From NCBI RefSeq assembly GCF_042648805.1, contig NZ_JBHRXZ010000022.1, positions 806,001 through 870,000 on the forward strand: 64,000 nucleotides of DNA, read 5' to 3'. The position numbers and the translations under genes were made by a program. This document shows, piece after piece, positions 8,377-15,634 of the stretch. This DNA is from Azomonas tarimensis (lineage in GTDB: Bacteria; Pseudomonadota; Gammaproteobacteria; Pseudomonadales; Pseudomonadaceae). The notes under the pieces are model-generated. The model saw only the letters and a list, made by a program, of their open reading frames with translations. It was not told the DNA's origin and searched no databases. Positions within the stretch are counted from its first letter, which is position 1. Every line of letters begins with the position of its first letter.

Positions 8377-8915
8377 GGCTGTTGCTCCGTGGGCATGGAA
8401 GTAGGTGCGGCGGGATCGCGCGGGGCGATGGTCAGTTGCATCAGGGTGATGTCCAGCCAGCGGTCGAACTTGCGGCCAACCTGGCGGAGCTGGCCTACGT
8501 GGAGGAAGCCAAGCTGTTGGTGCATGTGCACCGAGGCGCGGTTTTCGCTTTCGATGGCGCCGATCAGGGCGTGTTTGCCGGCCATACGCGCCCGCTCGAT
8601 CAGCTCGTGGGTAATTGCCCGGCCAATGCCGCCGCCGCGCTGGTCTTCGCGTACGTAGACCCGGTGTTCGACGGTAAAGCGAAAGCCATCGAACGGCCGC
8701 CAGGGGCCGTAGCTAGCATAGGCCAGCACCTGATCCTCGTCGGACACCGCCACCAGCACCGGGAAATCCTGGGCCCAGAGGCCGTGCAGCCAGTCACGGC
8801 GGTTTTCCAGGTCGACAGTGTGTTCGTTGGTCACTGCGGTACTGCTCAGCACGGCTTCGTTGTAGATGGCCAGTATGCCGGGCAGATCTCCTTCCTGGGC
8901 GTCTCGTATGCGCAT
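8373..8915 (-). CDS. GNAT N-acetyltransferase (phosphinothricin/methionine sulfoximine acetyltransferase-like)
   Basis: 180 residues: IRDAQEGDLPGILAIYNEAV at the N-terminus, YASYGPWRPFDGFRFTVEHRVYV, the acetyl-CoA loop REDQRGGGIGRAI, and GAIESENRASVHMHQQLGF, all typical of the Pat/PITA branch that acetylates L-methionine sulfoximine, phosphinothricin and related amino acids. It lies between ureA (18 bp) and ureB (4-base overlap). The same insertion, from memory, is present in P. aeruginosa (PA4866), so it is a stable operon member, not a recent arrival. Its link to urea use is unproven; protecting glutamine synthetase from analogues, or acetylating a nitrogen compound, are possibilities. The C-terminal 20 residues are disordered. 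Confidence 0.88.
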   Translation of the reverse strand: MRIRDAQEGDLPGILAIYNEAVLSSTAVTNEHTVDLENRRDWLHGLWAQDFPVLVAVSDEDQVLAYASYGPWRPFDGFRFTVEHRVYVREDQRGGGIGRAITHELIERARMAGKHALIGAIESENRASVHMHQQLGFLHVGQLRQVGRKFDRWLDITLMQLTIAPRDPAAPTSMPTEQQP

Positions 8916-8933
8916 GACGTTTTCCTTGGTCGA

Positions 8934-9236
8934 TCAGGCAATGGGTTGATGCACCGTCACCAGCTTGGTTCCGTCGGGGAAGGTGGCCTCGATCTGGATC
9001 TCGGGGATCATTTCGGGGACACCCTCCATCACCTGTTCCCGCTTCAGCAAGGTGGTGCCGTAGTGCATCAGGTCGGCAACCGTCTGGCCATCGCGCGCGC
9101 CCTCGAGCAGCGCGGCGGAAATGTAGGCCATGGCTTCTGGGTAATTGAGCTTCAAGCCGCGTGCCAGCCGGCGCTCGGCCACCAGTCCGGCGGTGAAGAT
9201 CAGCAGTTTGTCTTTTTCTCTCGGCGTCAGGTCCAT
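8934..9236 (-). CDS. ureA: Urease gamma subunit
   Basis: 100 residues, exactly the usual UreA length: MDLTPREKDKLLIFTAGLVA, GLKLNYPEAMAYISAALLEGARDG, MEGVPEMIPEIQIEATFPDG. Structural subunit of urease. The ATG at 9236 was chosen because it starts the conserved sequence; the frame stays open upstream into the end of ureD. It follows ureD by 8 bp and precedes the acetyltransferase by 18 bp, so it is in the middle of a single transcription unit. Confidence 0.97.
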   Translation of the reverse strand: MDLTPREKDKLLIFTAGLVAERRLARGLKLNYPEAMAYISAALLEGARDGQTVADLMHYGTTLLKREQVMEGVPEMIPEIQIEATFPDGTKLVTVHQPIA

Positions 9237-9244
9237 GGTGGGTC

Positions 9245-10090
9245 CTAGGTGTTCCAGATTCTCGGAGGGACGGCATGGCGTCCGAGCAGGGCAGGGCGGA
9301 GCAGGCGCCAGACGTCGATCAGCCAGGCGCGCGCGTGCAGCGCTTCGCTGGCCAGGCACCGCCCGAGCACCACGCCCGGCAGTTGGGTAAGATCGCTGCG
9401 CACGACCGCATGACCGCGGAGTTCACGGCACTGTTGCAATAATTCCAAATCGATATCGCCGCTGGCAATGAGTGTGGCAAACACCGGCTGGCCGGCGAGC
9501 CCGATCGGTGAGTCGAGCAATGCATCGCCGCCGACCAGGCGCTGGCGCTCATGCCAGAGCAGCACGCCATCGCGCCGGATGTCCAGGCGCGACTGGAAAT
9601 GTCCACGGTCGAAACGCTCGCCACTGGCCGGCCGGCCCAGTGCGACTATGTCCCAGTAGAACAGTCGTCCATCCCCTTGGAGATCGATCCGGGTACTCAG
9701 TTCGGCCTGGGCGGCTGAATAGACGATGGTTTCCTGGGGCAGCCACTCGAGGGTGGCGCCCGGGGCGACGCTGAGGTGGATCACCTGATGGGCCGGGCTG
9801 GCGGCACGATACCACTTGGCGGCGCCAGGGCTGGTCAGTTGCGCCCAGGCGTGGGCCTCGACACGAGCGCTGATGCGCAGGCCGTCACCGCCGGCGATGC
9901 CGCCCGGGGGATGCACGAGAATGTGCTGGCAGACCTCGGGGCCTTCGGCGTAGAGGTGCTTCTGCACCCGCAGCGGGCCGCTGTGGCGGCGCAGCAGCGG
10001 GCGCGTGCCGTTTCCCGCACGACCATAGGCGAGCTCCAGCGAGGCCTGCCAGGCGGGGGTGAATAGCGGGGTGCTCAAGGGTGCGTTCAT
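9245..10090 (-). CDS. ureD: Urease accessory protein UreD
   Basis: 281 residues from the ATG at 10090. Family blocks: AWQASLELAYGRAGNGTRPL, GPLRVQKHLYAEGPEVCQHILVHPPGGIAGGDGL, AAKWYRA, LEWLPQETIVY, FDRGHFQSRL and GQPVFATLIA. UreD is the scaffold of the UreDFG complex that inserts nickel and carbon dioxide into apo-urease. An extension of 49 codons upstream is open but has no family similarity I recognise and overlaps the upstream regulatory region. First gene of the urease operon; the partner genes ureE, ureF and ureG must be elsewhere, as they are in P. aeruginosa. The ribosome site is poor. Confidence 0.95.
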   Translation of the reverse strand: MNAPLSTPLFTPAWQASLELAYGRAGNGTRPLLRRHSGPLRVQKHLYAEGPEVCQHILVHPPGGIAGGDGLRISARVEAHAWAQLTSPGAAKWYRAASPAHQVIHLSVAPGATLEWLPQETIVYSAAQAELSTRIDLQGDGRLFYWDIVALGRPASGERFDRGHFQSRLDIRRDGVLLWHERQRLVGGDALLDSPIGLAGQPVFATLIASGDIDLELLQQCRELRGHAVVRSDLTQLPGVVLGRCLASEALHARAWLIDVWRLLRPALLGRHAVPPRIWNT

Positions 10091-10218
10091 GGGCGGGAGA
10101 GTCAGGGAAAGTGGCCAGTGTAACCCCTTGCGGGTGACGCCTCCATGAACAGCCGGTGCGCGCATGGCGAGAGCGTGCGGGGCTGCCTCGAAAGGGGGCG
10201 TGGGCGCCTGCGCTGCGC

Positions 10219-10266
10219 TGTTACCGTGCGACATCATGTGTAACCGGAGGCGGGTGATACGGTAAC
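10219..10266 (+). promoter_or_regulatory. Candidate upstream activator sites (CbrB-like GTTAC/GTAAC elements)
   Basis: Three related half-sites occur here: TGTTAC at 10219-10224, GTGTAACC at 10238-10245 and GGTAAC at 10261-10266. The first two are inverted relative to each other (TGTTAC then GTAAC, 15 bases between). They lie about 80-125 bp upstream of the -24/-12 promoter at 10343, where an NtrC-family activator such as CbrB is expected to bind. The reported CbrB consensus, as I recall it, is an inverted repeat of TGTTAC spaced by about 14 bases. The assignment rests on position and partial sequence match only. Confidence 0.45.
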
Positions 10267-10342
10267 GAATGCGGTACGAAATTTATGCCTGCGCGGCTTA
10301 ATTCTTTTATTAACTTGTTGAAATATAAGGATTTACAAAAGA

Positions 10343-10358
10343 TGGCACAAAGTCTGCT
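10343..10358 (+). promoter_or_regulatory. Sigma-54 (-24/-12) promoter of the CrcZ-like RNA
   Basis: TGGCACAAAGTCTGCT has the invariant GG (10344-10345) and GC (10356-10357) ten bases apart and TGGCAC as in the best RpoN promoters. Transcription should begin about 12 bases downstream, near 10369. The surrounding 100 bp is notably AT-rich compared with the genome. Confidence 0.8.
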
Positions 10359-10368
10359 CTAGCTTTCT

Positions 10369-10690
10369 GCAGAACAACAATAACAAGTGACAAACCCTAA
10401 TAAAAACAACATGAATCGGCTCTAGCATAATAAAGACAAGACAGCGGAGGCGAAGCTAACTGATTCTTTTGGAGTAGAGTTTCGGCCGGGGGCGACCCCA
10501 GCGACCAGCGTGAAAAGAACAAGACTGCACGAGCAGCATCCCGACTGGTGGGTTTCTCGGCATCCAAAAGTATCCGTTATCTCCTGGCGCCGGTTGGCGC
10601 TCCCTCCCTTGGAGGGGCAAGCAAAACAACAACAATCACGCTTGCACAGCAATATTCTCAAGGGGGCTTCGGCTCCCTTGAGTCGTTTCA
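10369..10690 (+). ncRNA. CrcZ/CrcX/CrcY-type Hfq-Crc decoy small RNA (candidate)
   Basis: An intergenic transcript of about 310-340 nt is predicted from a sigma-54 promoter to a UUCG-capped hairpin. It is studded with the A-rich motifs that Hfq/Crc bind: AACAACAATAACAAG at 10373-10387, AATAAAAACAAC near 10399, CATAATAAAGACAAG near 10426, AAAAGAACAAG near 10513 and AAAACAACAACAATC at 10623-10636. This is the architecture of CrcZ, CrcX and CrcY: a sigma-54/CbrB-driven RNA carrying several AANAANAA motifs that titrates Hfq and relieves catabolite repression. An overlapping open frame (10510 onward) has no coding character until the ATG at 10804. Which paralogue this is cannot be decided; P. aeruginosa CrcZ lies by cbrB, while this gene lies by ureD. 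Confidence 0.72.
10657..10682 (+). terminator. UUCG-capped hairpin at the end of the CrcZ-like RNA
   Basis: CTCAAGGGGGC and GCTCCCTTGAG pair over 11 bp (one G-T) around a C(TTCG)G tetraloop. It is followed by TCGTTTC and, 18 bases later, TTTTT. The weak T-run directly after the stem means some read-through into the next gene is possible. Confidence 0.65.
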
Positions 10691-10803
10691 GAACCTCGTG
10701 TTTTTCCTCTCGCTGTGCTTCATCTGATCCGCAGCGCCGCTTCAAGGAACGCTGGCCGGCGCGGCAAGTCATCTATAACGATGACCTTGAGGAGACGCGC
10801 AAC

Positions 10804-11160
10804 ATGAAGTTGATACCCGACAAGAACGAGCCGCAGAATCTGCATGGCTGGGAACGTGCGGCCTCGGTGGGTGGCGGTCTGATCCTGCTGGGCAAGGGGA
10901 TGCGCCGCGGCGGCCTGATCGGCCTGGCGCAAATGGCCGTGGGAGGTCTGGCGCTAGTGCGTGGCATGAGCGGTCGCTGCGAGGCCAAGCGCCTGCTCGA
11001 CGAGCCAAAGCACACGCAGCCTGACCCTTCGATCGAGCGCTACAGTCATATGCCGCTGGATTCGGAAGTACACAGCCCGGACTTCGAAGCGCCGGGCGTT
11101 GCCCTGCCAGACACCACCCCCATGGGGCACGAAACCCATCCTGACGAAAAGCGCCCCTGA
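10804..11160 (+). CDS. Small inner-membrane protein, DUF2892/YgaP-transmembrane-like
   Basis: 118 residues from the ATG at 10804, which has GAGGAG ten bases upstream; the frame is open further left but crosses the small RNA. Residues about 14-52 (HGWERAASVGGGLILLGKGM followed by GGLIGLAQMAVGGLALVRG) form two short membrane segments with the NxxERxxS-like start seen in DUF2892 proteins. The C-terminal half is polar and proline-rich, probably cytoplasmic and disordered. No function is known. It is followed closely by a strong bidirectional terminator. It may be transcribed by read-through from the small RNA promoter. Confidence 0.7.
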   Translation: MKLIPDKNEPQNLHGWERAASVGGGLILLGKGMRRGGLIGLAQMAVGGLALVRGMSGRCEAKRLLDEPKHTQPDPSIERYSHMPLDSEVHSPDFEAPGVALPDTTPMGHETHPDEKRP

Positions 11161-11177
11161 GGCGACCCGCCAGGAAT

Positions 11178-11207
11178 GCAAAAGGCCCGCGGATGCGGGC
11201 CTTTTGC
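11178..11207. terminator. Bidirectional rho-independent terminator
   Basis: GCAAAAGGCCCGC, a GGAT loop, then GCGGGCCTTTTGC: a perfect 13-bp stem with A-run on one side and T-run on the other. It sits between the convergent membrane-protein gene (ends 11160) and the protease gene (ends 11224) and can stop transcription from both sides. Confidence 0.92.
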
Positions 11208-11223
11208 GTGCTGTGCCTGATGG

Positions 11224-12633
11224 CTAGTTCGGCAGGCGGAAGGTGATGAAGCTGGCGCGGCCTTCGCGCAGAACCCGCATGGAGACCGAGCGATCGCGTG
11301 GCAGCCCTTCGGCGGCCTGGACGAAGCTCTTCGCCGAGTCCACCACTTGGTTGTTCAGATGAGTGATGACATCGCCCTGGCGCAAGCCGATGGCGGCTGC
11401 CGGACCCTGGCCAACTTCGCGGACCATGACCCCGCCGCGCAGGCCGAGGGCCTGCTTCTGCTCGGCAGAGAGCTCCCCCACGGTCACGCCCAGGCGCTTG
11501 CTGCTCAAGGCTGCGCCATTGGGCGCATCGGCGGCGGCCAGCGGGTCGCCGTCCGGCATCGCGCCGATGGCGACGTCGAGGTTGTGGCGCTTGCCATCGC
11601 GGACCACTTCCAGTCGCACCTTAGTGCCGGGTTTGCTGCTACCGACAAGGTAGGGCAGGTCGCCGGACATCACCACGGCCTGGCCATTGACCGACAGGAT
11701 GACGTCGCCGACCCGCAGACCGCCTTTTTCTGCCGGGCCACCAGCGACCACCTGGGCGATCAGGGCTCCGGCCGGACGCTCGAGTCCGAAGGATTCGGCG
11801 AGGTCACGGTTCACGTCCTGGATCACCACGCCCAGCCAGCCGCGGCTGACCCGGCCGGTTTCACGCAGTTGGTCGGCCACGTTCATCGCCACGCTGATGG
11901 GGATGGCGAAGGACACGCCCATGAAGCCGCCCGAGCGGGTGTAGATCTGTGAGTTGATGCCGATCACCTGGCCGTCGAGATTGAACAGGGGCCCGCCGGA
12001 GTTGCCGGGGTTGATCGCCACGTCGGTCTGGATGAAGGGTACGTAGCCGTCGCTCGGCAGGTTGCGCCCCGTGGCGCTGACGATGCCAGCGGTCACGGTG
12101 TGGTCGAAGCCGAACGGCGAGCCGATGGCTACCACCCACTCACCGGCGCGCAGCCTGTTCGAGTCACCGAGCTGCACGGTGGGCAGTGCCTTGCCGTCCA
12201 CCTTCAGCAGGGCGACGTCGGTGCGCGGGTCGGCGCCGACCAGGGTGGCCTGCATCTCGCTGCGATCGGGCAGGCGCACGACGATCTCGTCGGCATCGGC
12301 AATCACATGGTGGTTGGTCAGCACGTAGCCGTCGTCGGAAATGATGAAGCCCGAGCCCAGCGACTGGGCGGGACGTTGCTGGCCACGGCCGGGAGCGCCC
12401 GGGATGCCCCGCTCGAAGAACTCGCGAAAGCCCGGCGGCAGGCCGTGAAGGTCGGGCATCTGTGCGCCCGCGCCTTGGGTGGGGCGGTTCTGCTTGGTGC
12501 TGATGTTCACCACCGCGGGCGAGGCCTGCTCCACCAGGGAGGTGAAATCCGGTAGCGCGGCATGCGCCACGGCGGCCTGAGCGAGCAGCACGAAGGCTGC
12601 CGTGATGCTCAGCAAGGGGTTGCGAAGAGACAT
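11224..12633 (-). CDS. MucD/DegP-like periplasmic serine endoprotease
   Basis: 469 residues. A signal peptide (LLSITAAFVLLAQAAVAHA) precedes LPDFTSLVEQASPAVVNIST, as in Pseudomonas MucD. The trypsin-like domain carries His109 (LTNHHVIADAD), Asp139 (DPRTDVALLK) and Ser212 (NPGNSGGPL); two PDZ domains follow (GWLGVVIQDVN..., RLGVTVGELS...). It should degrade or refold misfolded envelope proteins. The first ATG at 12663 adds ten residues; 12633 gives a cleaner signal peptide, but neither has a strong ribosome site. There is no algU-mucABC operon next to it, so this is probably a second MucD paralogue. Confidence 0.93.
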   Translation of the reverse strand: MSLRNPLLSITAAFVLLAQAAVAHAALPDFTSLVEQASPAVVNISTKQNRPTQGAGAQMPDLHGLPPGFREFFERGIPGAPGRGQQRPAQSLGSGFIISDDGYVLTNHHVIADADEIVVRLPDRSEMQATLVGADPRTDVALLKVDGKALPTVQLGDSNRLRAGEWVVAIGSPFGFDHTVTAGIVSATGRNLPSDGYVPFIQTDVAINPGNSGGPLFNLDGQVIGINSQIYTRSGGFMGVSFAIPISVAMNVADQLRETGRVSRGWLGVVIQDVNRDLAESFGLERPAGALIAQVVAGGPAEKGGLRVGDVILSVNGQAVVMSGDLPYLVGSSKPGTKVRLEVVRDGKRHNLDVAIGAMPDGDPLAAADAPNGAALSSKRLGVTVGELSAEQKQALGLRGGVMVREVGQGPAAAIGLRQGDVITHLNNQVVDSAKSFVQAAEGLPRDRSVSMRVLREGRASFITFRLPN

Positions 12634-12836
12634 GATGGCTTGGCTACTCCGATTGTCGAACATTCTGCTCTGACCCCACCGTTGGCGAGGTCAGAGCAAC
12701 CAGTGTGCACTGTACAACGGCTTAATGTCAGGCTCGGTCACGCAATGGTAAAGGATCTGTAAGCACAGATTGGAGCGGAACGGCGTGCGGCCCCTGCTGC
12801 CCAACGGCCAATCAGCCGCCCGCCAGGAGGGTTCTG

Positions 12837-14540
12837 TTGAAGATTGGCCATCTCGTCACGCTGTGGCGCTCGTTCTCCGGGATCGGACTGCTGCTGGGGA
12901 CCCTGTTCTTTGCCGCTGCACTGACCCCGACGCTGATTCCGCGCAGCCCTGTCACCCAGGGCATCCTCTCGGGCTGTGCGTTCGCTGCCGGCTACGGCAT
13001 CGGCGTGTTCTGGCGCTGGCTGTGGCGGTACATGGAGCTGCGCGAGCCGCCTGACGACTGGCGGGACGCAGTGAACCTGGGCATCGCGCTGCTCTGTGTG
13101 GTGCTGACGATCATCTTCCTGCGTCAGGCGGTCGACTGGCAGAACTCGATCCGCTCGCTGATGGGCCTGGAGCCGGTGATGACCGGGCACCCGCTGCAGG
13201 TCTGCCTGATCGCGGCGCTGACCTTCCTGGCCTTGCTGGCGTTGGCTCGCCTGTGGCGGGCGGTCTACCGCTTCGTCGCGCGAAGAGTGCGGCGCTTCAT
13301 GCCACGGCGGGTGGCCAACGTGGTCGGGGTGGCGGTGGCGGTGGCGCTGTTCTGGGCTGTCACCAACGATGTGCTGCTGCGCCTGGCGTTGCGCGGGCTG
13401 GATGCCACCTTTGCCCAGTACGACGCGCTGATCGACCCGCAGGCGGCACAGCCGGCTTCGCCGCTGAAGGGCGGCAGTCCGGCTTCGCGGCTGAGCTGGG
13501 AGGAGCTTGGCCGGGCGGGCCGCGAGTTCATCATCTCGGGCCCGTCGGCTGACGACATCGCCGCGGTGTCGGGCCGCGAGGCGCTGGAGCCGATCCGGAT
13601 CTACGTTGGCTTGCGCGCCGCCGAGACGCCGGAACAGCGTGCCGAGCTGGCGCTGGAGGAGCTGATCCGCACCGGCGCCTTCAGACGCTCGCTGTTGGTG
13701 ATCGCCACCCCGACGGGCACCGGCTGGGTCGATCCTTCGGCGATGGACGCGGTCGAGTACCTGCATGGCGGCGATATCGCCACGGTGGCGATGCAGTATT
13801 CCTACCTCAACAGTCCGCTGTCGTTGCTGGTGGAGGCCGAGTACGGCACCGACTCGGCGCGCGCGCTGTTCTCGCGGATCTACGGGCACTGGTCGAGCCT
13901 GCCAAAAGCGCAGCGGCCGAGGCTCTACTTGCACGGCCTGAGCCTGGGTGCCATGCATTCGGAGCGCTCCACCTCGCTCTACGAGATGATCGGCGACCCC
14001 ATCGACGGCGCACTGTGGAGCGGCCCGCCCTACGAAAGCCGGACCTGGCGGGCCATCACCGAGGCGCGCAACCCGGGCACGCCGGCCTGGCTACCGGAAT
14101 TTCGCGATGGCTCGCTGGTGCGCTTCATGAACCAGGACGGATTTCCCGCTGAAGCCGATGCGCCCTGGGGGCCGATGCGCATCGTCTTCCTGCAATACGC
14201 CAGCGATCCGGTGACCTTCTTCAGTTATCGTTACCTCTATCGACGCCCTGACTGGATGGCCGAGCCGCGTGGCCCGGACGTCTCGCCGCAACTGCGCTGG
14301 TTTCCGGTGGTGACCATGCTGCAGCTGGCGCTCGACATGGCGGTCAACTCGCCGGCGCCCATGGGACATGGCCATGTCTATGCCCCGGCGCATTACCTCA
14401 ACGGCTGGGTCGCTGTCAGCGACGCGCCCGGCTGGTCGCCCGAGGGTCTGGAGCGGCTCCGGCAGCACCTGACCCGGGAAGTGGAACGGGCGGCCGAGGC
14501 CGAAGGCCATGAGGCGGCATATCAGAATCGTGGCGGTTGA
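12837..14540 (+). CDS. Membrane-anchored alpha/beta hydrolase (Abhydrolase_9 family)
   Basis: 567 residues. It starts with TTG at 12837, supported by AGGAGG at 12825-12830; no better ATG exists nearby. The first 180 residues contain about four membrane segments (GIGLLLGTLFFAAALTPTL, NLGIALLCVVLTIIF, CLIAALTFLALLALARLW, NVVGVAVAVALFWAV). The C-terminal domain begins EPIRIYVGLRAAETPEQRAE and has the nucleophile elbow LHGLSLGAMHSER with Ser369, as in the Abhydrolase_9 N- and C-domain pair. The active site probably faces the periplasm. Substrate unknown; an ester or lipid is likely. It is 26 bp from the nitronate monooxygenase gene. Confidence 0.82.
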   Translation: MKIGHLVTLWRSFSGIGLLLGTLFFAAALTPTLIPRSPVTQGILSGCAFAAGYGIGVFWRWLWRYMELREPPDDWRDAVNLGIALLCVVLTIIFLRQAVDWQNSIRSLMGLEPVMTGHPLQVCLIAALTFLALLALARLWRAVYRFVARRVRRFMPRRVANVVGVAVAVALFWAVTNDVLLRLALRGLDATFAQYDALIDPQAAQPASPLKGGSPASRLSWEELGRAGREFIISGPSADDIAAVSGREALEPIRIYVGLRAAETPEQRAELALEELIRTGAFRRSLLVIATPTGTGWVDPSAMDAVEYLHGGDIATVAMQYSYLNSPLSLLVEAEYGTDSARALFSRIYGHWSSLPKAQRPRLYLHGLSLGAMHSERSTSLYEMIGDPIDGALWSGPPYESRTWRAITEARNPGTPAWLPEFRDGSLVRFMNQDGFPAEADAPWGPMRIVFLQYASDPVTFFSYRYLYRRPDWMAEPRGPDVSPQLRWFPVVTMLQLALDMAVNSPAPMGHGHVYAPAHYLNGWVAVSDAPGWSPEGLERLRQHLTREVERAAEAEGHEAAYQNRGG

Positions 14541-14565
14541 GGTCTCGCCGTCCCCAGGAGAGCAC

Positions 14566-15603
14566 ATGATTCCAGGCATCGACCTGCCCATCATCCAGGC
14601 GCCCATGGTGGGCGTTTCCACCCCACGGCTGGCCGCCGCGGTGTCCAACAGCGGCGGCCTTGGCTCCATTGGCCTGGGCGCCAGTACGCCAGAACAGGCC
14701 AGGGCGATGATCGTCGAGACGCGAGCGCTGACCAGTCGGCCGTTCAACGTCAATCTGTTCTGCCATCGCCCTGCCGTGGCGGACGCCTCCCGCGAGGCTG
14801 ACTGGTGCCGGCATCTGGCGCCGTTGTTCGCCGAGTTCGATACCCGCCCGCCCACCGTCCTCCGCGAGATCTACCGGAGCTTTCTCGCCGACCCGGCGAT
14901 GCTCGAATTGCTGCTGAGCGAGCGCCCCGCGGTGGTCAGCTTTCATTTCGGCCTGCCGGAGCCGAGCTGGATCGCGCGCTTGAAAGGCGCCGGGATTCGG
15001 CTCATGGCCACCGCCACCACCCTCGATGAAGCACGCCAGATCGAAGCGGCCGGGATCGATATCATCATCGCCCAGGGAGCCGAGGCCGGCGGCCATCGAG
15101 GCGTGTTCGACCCTGAGCGGGGCGATGCGTTGATCGGCACTCTGGCGCTGACCCGGTTGCTGGCGACCCAGGTTCGGCTGCCTGTGGTCGCCGCCGGCGG
15201 CATCATGGACGGGCGTGGAATACGGGCAGCGATGGAGCTGGGTGCTCAAGGCGTGCAATTGGGCACGGCCTTCATCCTGTGTCCGGAATCGGCCGCGAAC
15301 GCCAGTTACCGTGAGGCGCTGGGTAGCGAGCGGGCGCAGCGGACGGCCATTACCTCGGCGATTTCCGGGCGACCGGCGAGGGGGCTGGTCAACCGGTTGT
15401 TCAGCGACGTGGGCATCGCGAGTGCGCCAGTCGTGCCGGACTACCCCATCAGCTACGATGCGGCCAAGGCACTGCACGCGGCGGCCTCGGCCAAGGGGTG
15501 CGACGATTTCGCGGTGCAGTGGGCGGGGCAGGGCGCGCCACTGGCCCGCGCGCTGCCGGCGGCGGAACTGGTGGCGGCCCTGGCGAGGGAGATGAAGGGC
15601 TGA
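14566..15603 (+). CDS. Nitronate monooxygenase family FMN protein
   Basis: 345 residues: DLPIIQAPMVGVSTPRLAAA (N-terminal FMN loop), SNSGGLGSIGLG, NVNLFCHRPA, IIAQGAEAGGHRGVFD (with the conserved histidine of the HGxxxx block) and VVAAGGIMDGRGIRAAMELG / GVQLGTAFILCPES for phosphate binding. Such enzymes oxidise alkyl nitronates such as propionate-3-nitronate to aldehydes or oxo acids and nitrite. The ATG at 14566 has CCAGGAG at 14555. It follows the hydrolase gene by 26 bp. Some members of this family have other flavin activities, so the substrate is inferred. Confidence 0.88.
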   Translation: MIPGIDLPIIQAPMVGVSTPRLAAAVSNSGGLGSIGLGASTPEQARAMIVETRALTSRPFNVNLFCHRPAVADASREADWCRHLAPLFAEFDTRPPTVLREIYRSFLADPAMLELLLSERPAVVSFHFGLPEPSWIARLKGAGIRLMATATTLDEARQIEAAGIDIIIAQGAEAGGHRGVFDPERGDALIGTLALTRLLATQVRLPVVAAGGIMDGRGIRAAMELGAQGVQLGTAFILCPESAANASYREALGSERAQRTAITSAISGRPARGLVNRLFSDVGIASAPVVPDYPISYDAAKALHAAASAKGCDDFAVQWAGQGAPLARALPAAELVAALAREMKG

Positions 15604-15604
15604 G

Positions 15605-15624
15605 GCCCGGCCTGCGCGCCGGGC
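15605..15624. terminator. Hairpin between convergent genes
   Basis: GCCCGGC, loop CTGCGC, GCCGGGC: a perfect 7-bp stem directly after the nitronate monooxygenase stop. There is no T-run, so it may be an mRNA stabiliser instead of a true terminator. Confidence 0.4.
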
Positions 15625-15634
15625 ACGGCTGGCG

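Noticed and set aside
10510..10803. N-terminal extension of the small membrane protein from 10510
   Set aside because: It would translate the hairpin and A-rich motifs of the small RNA; the ATG at 10804 has a strong ribosome site.
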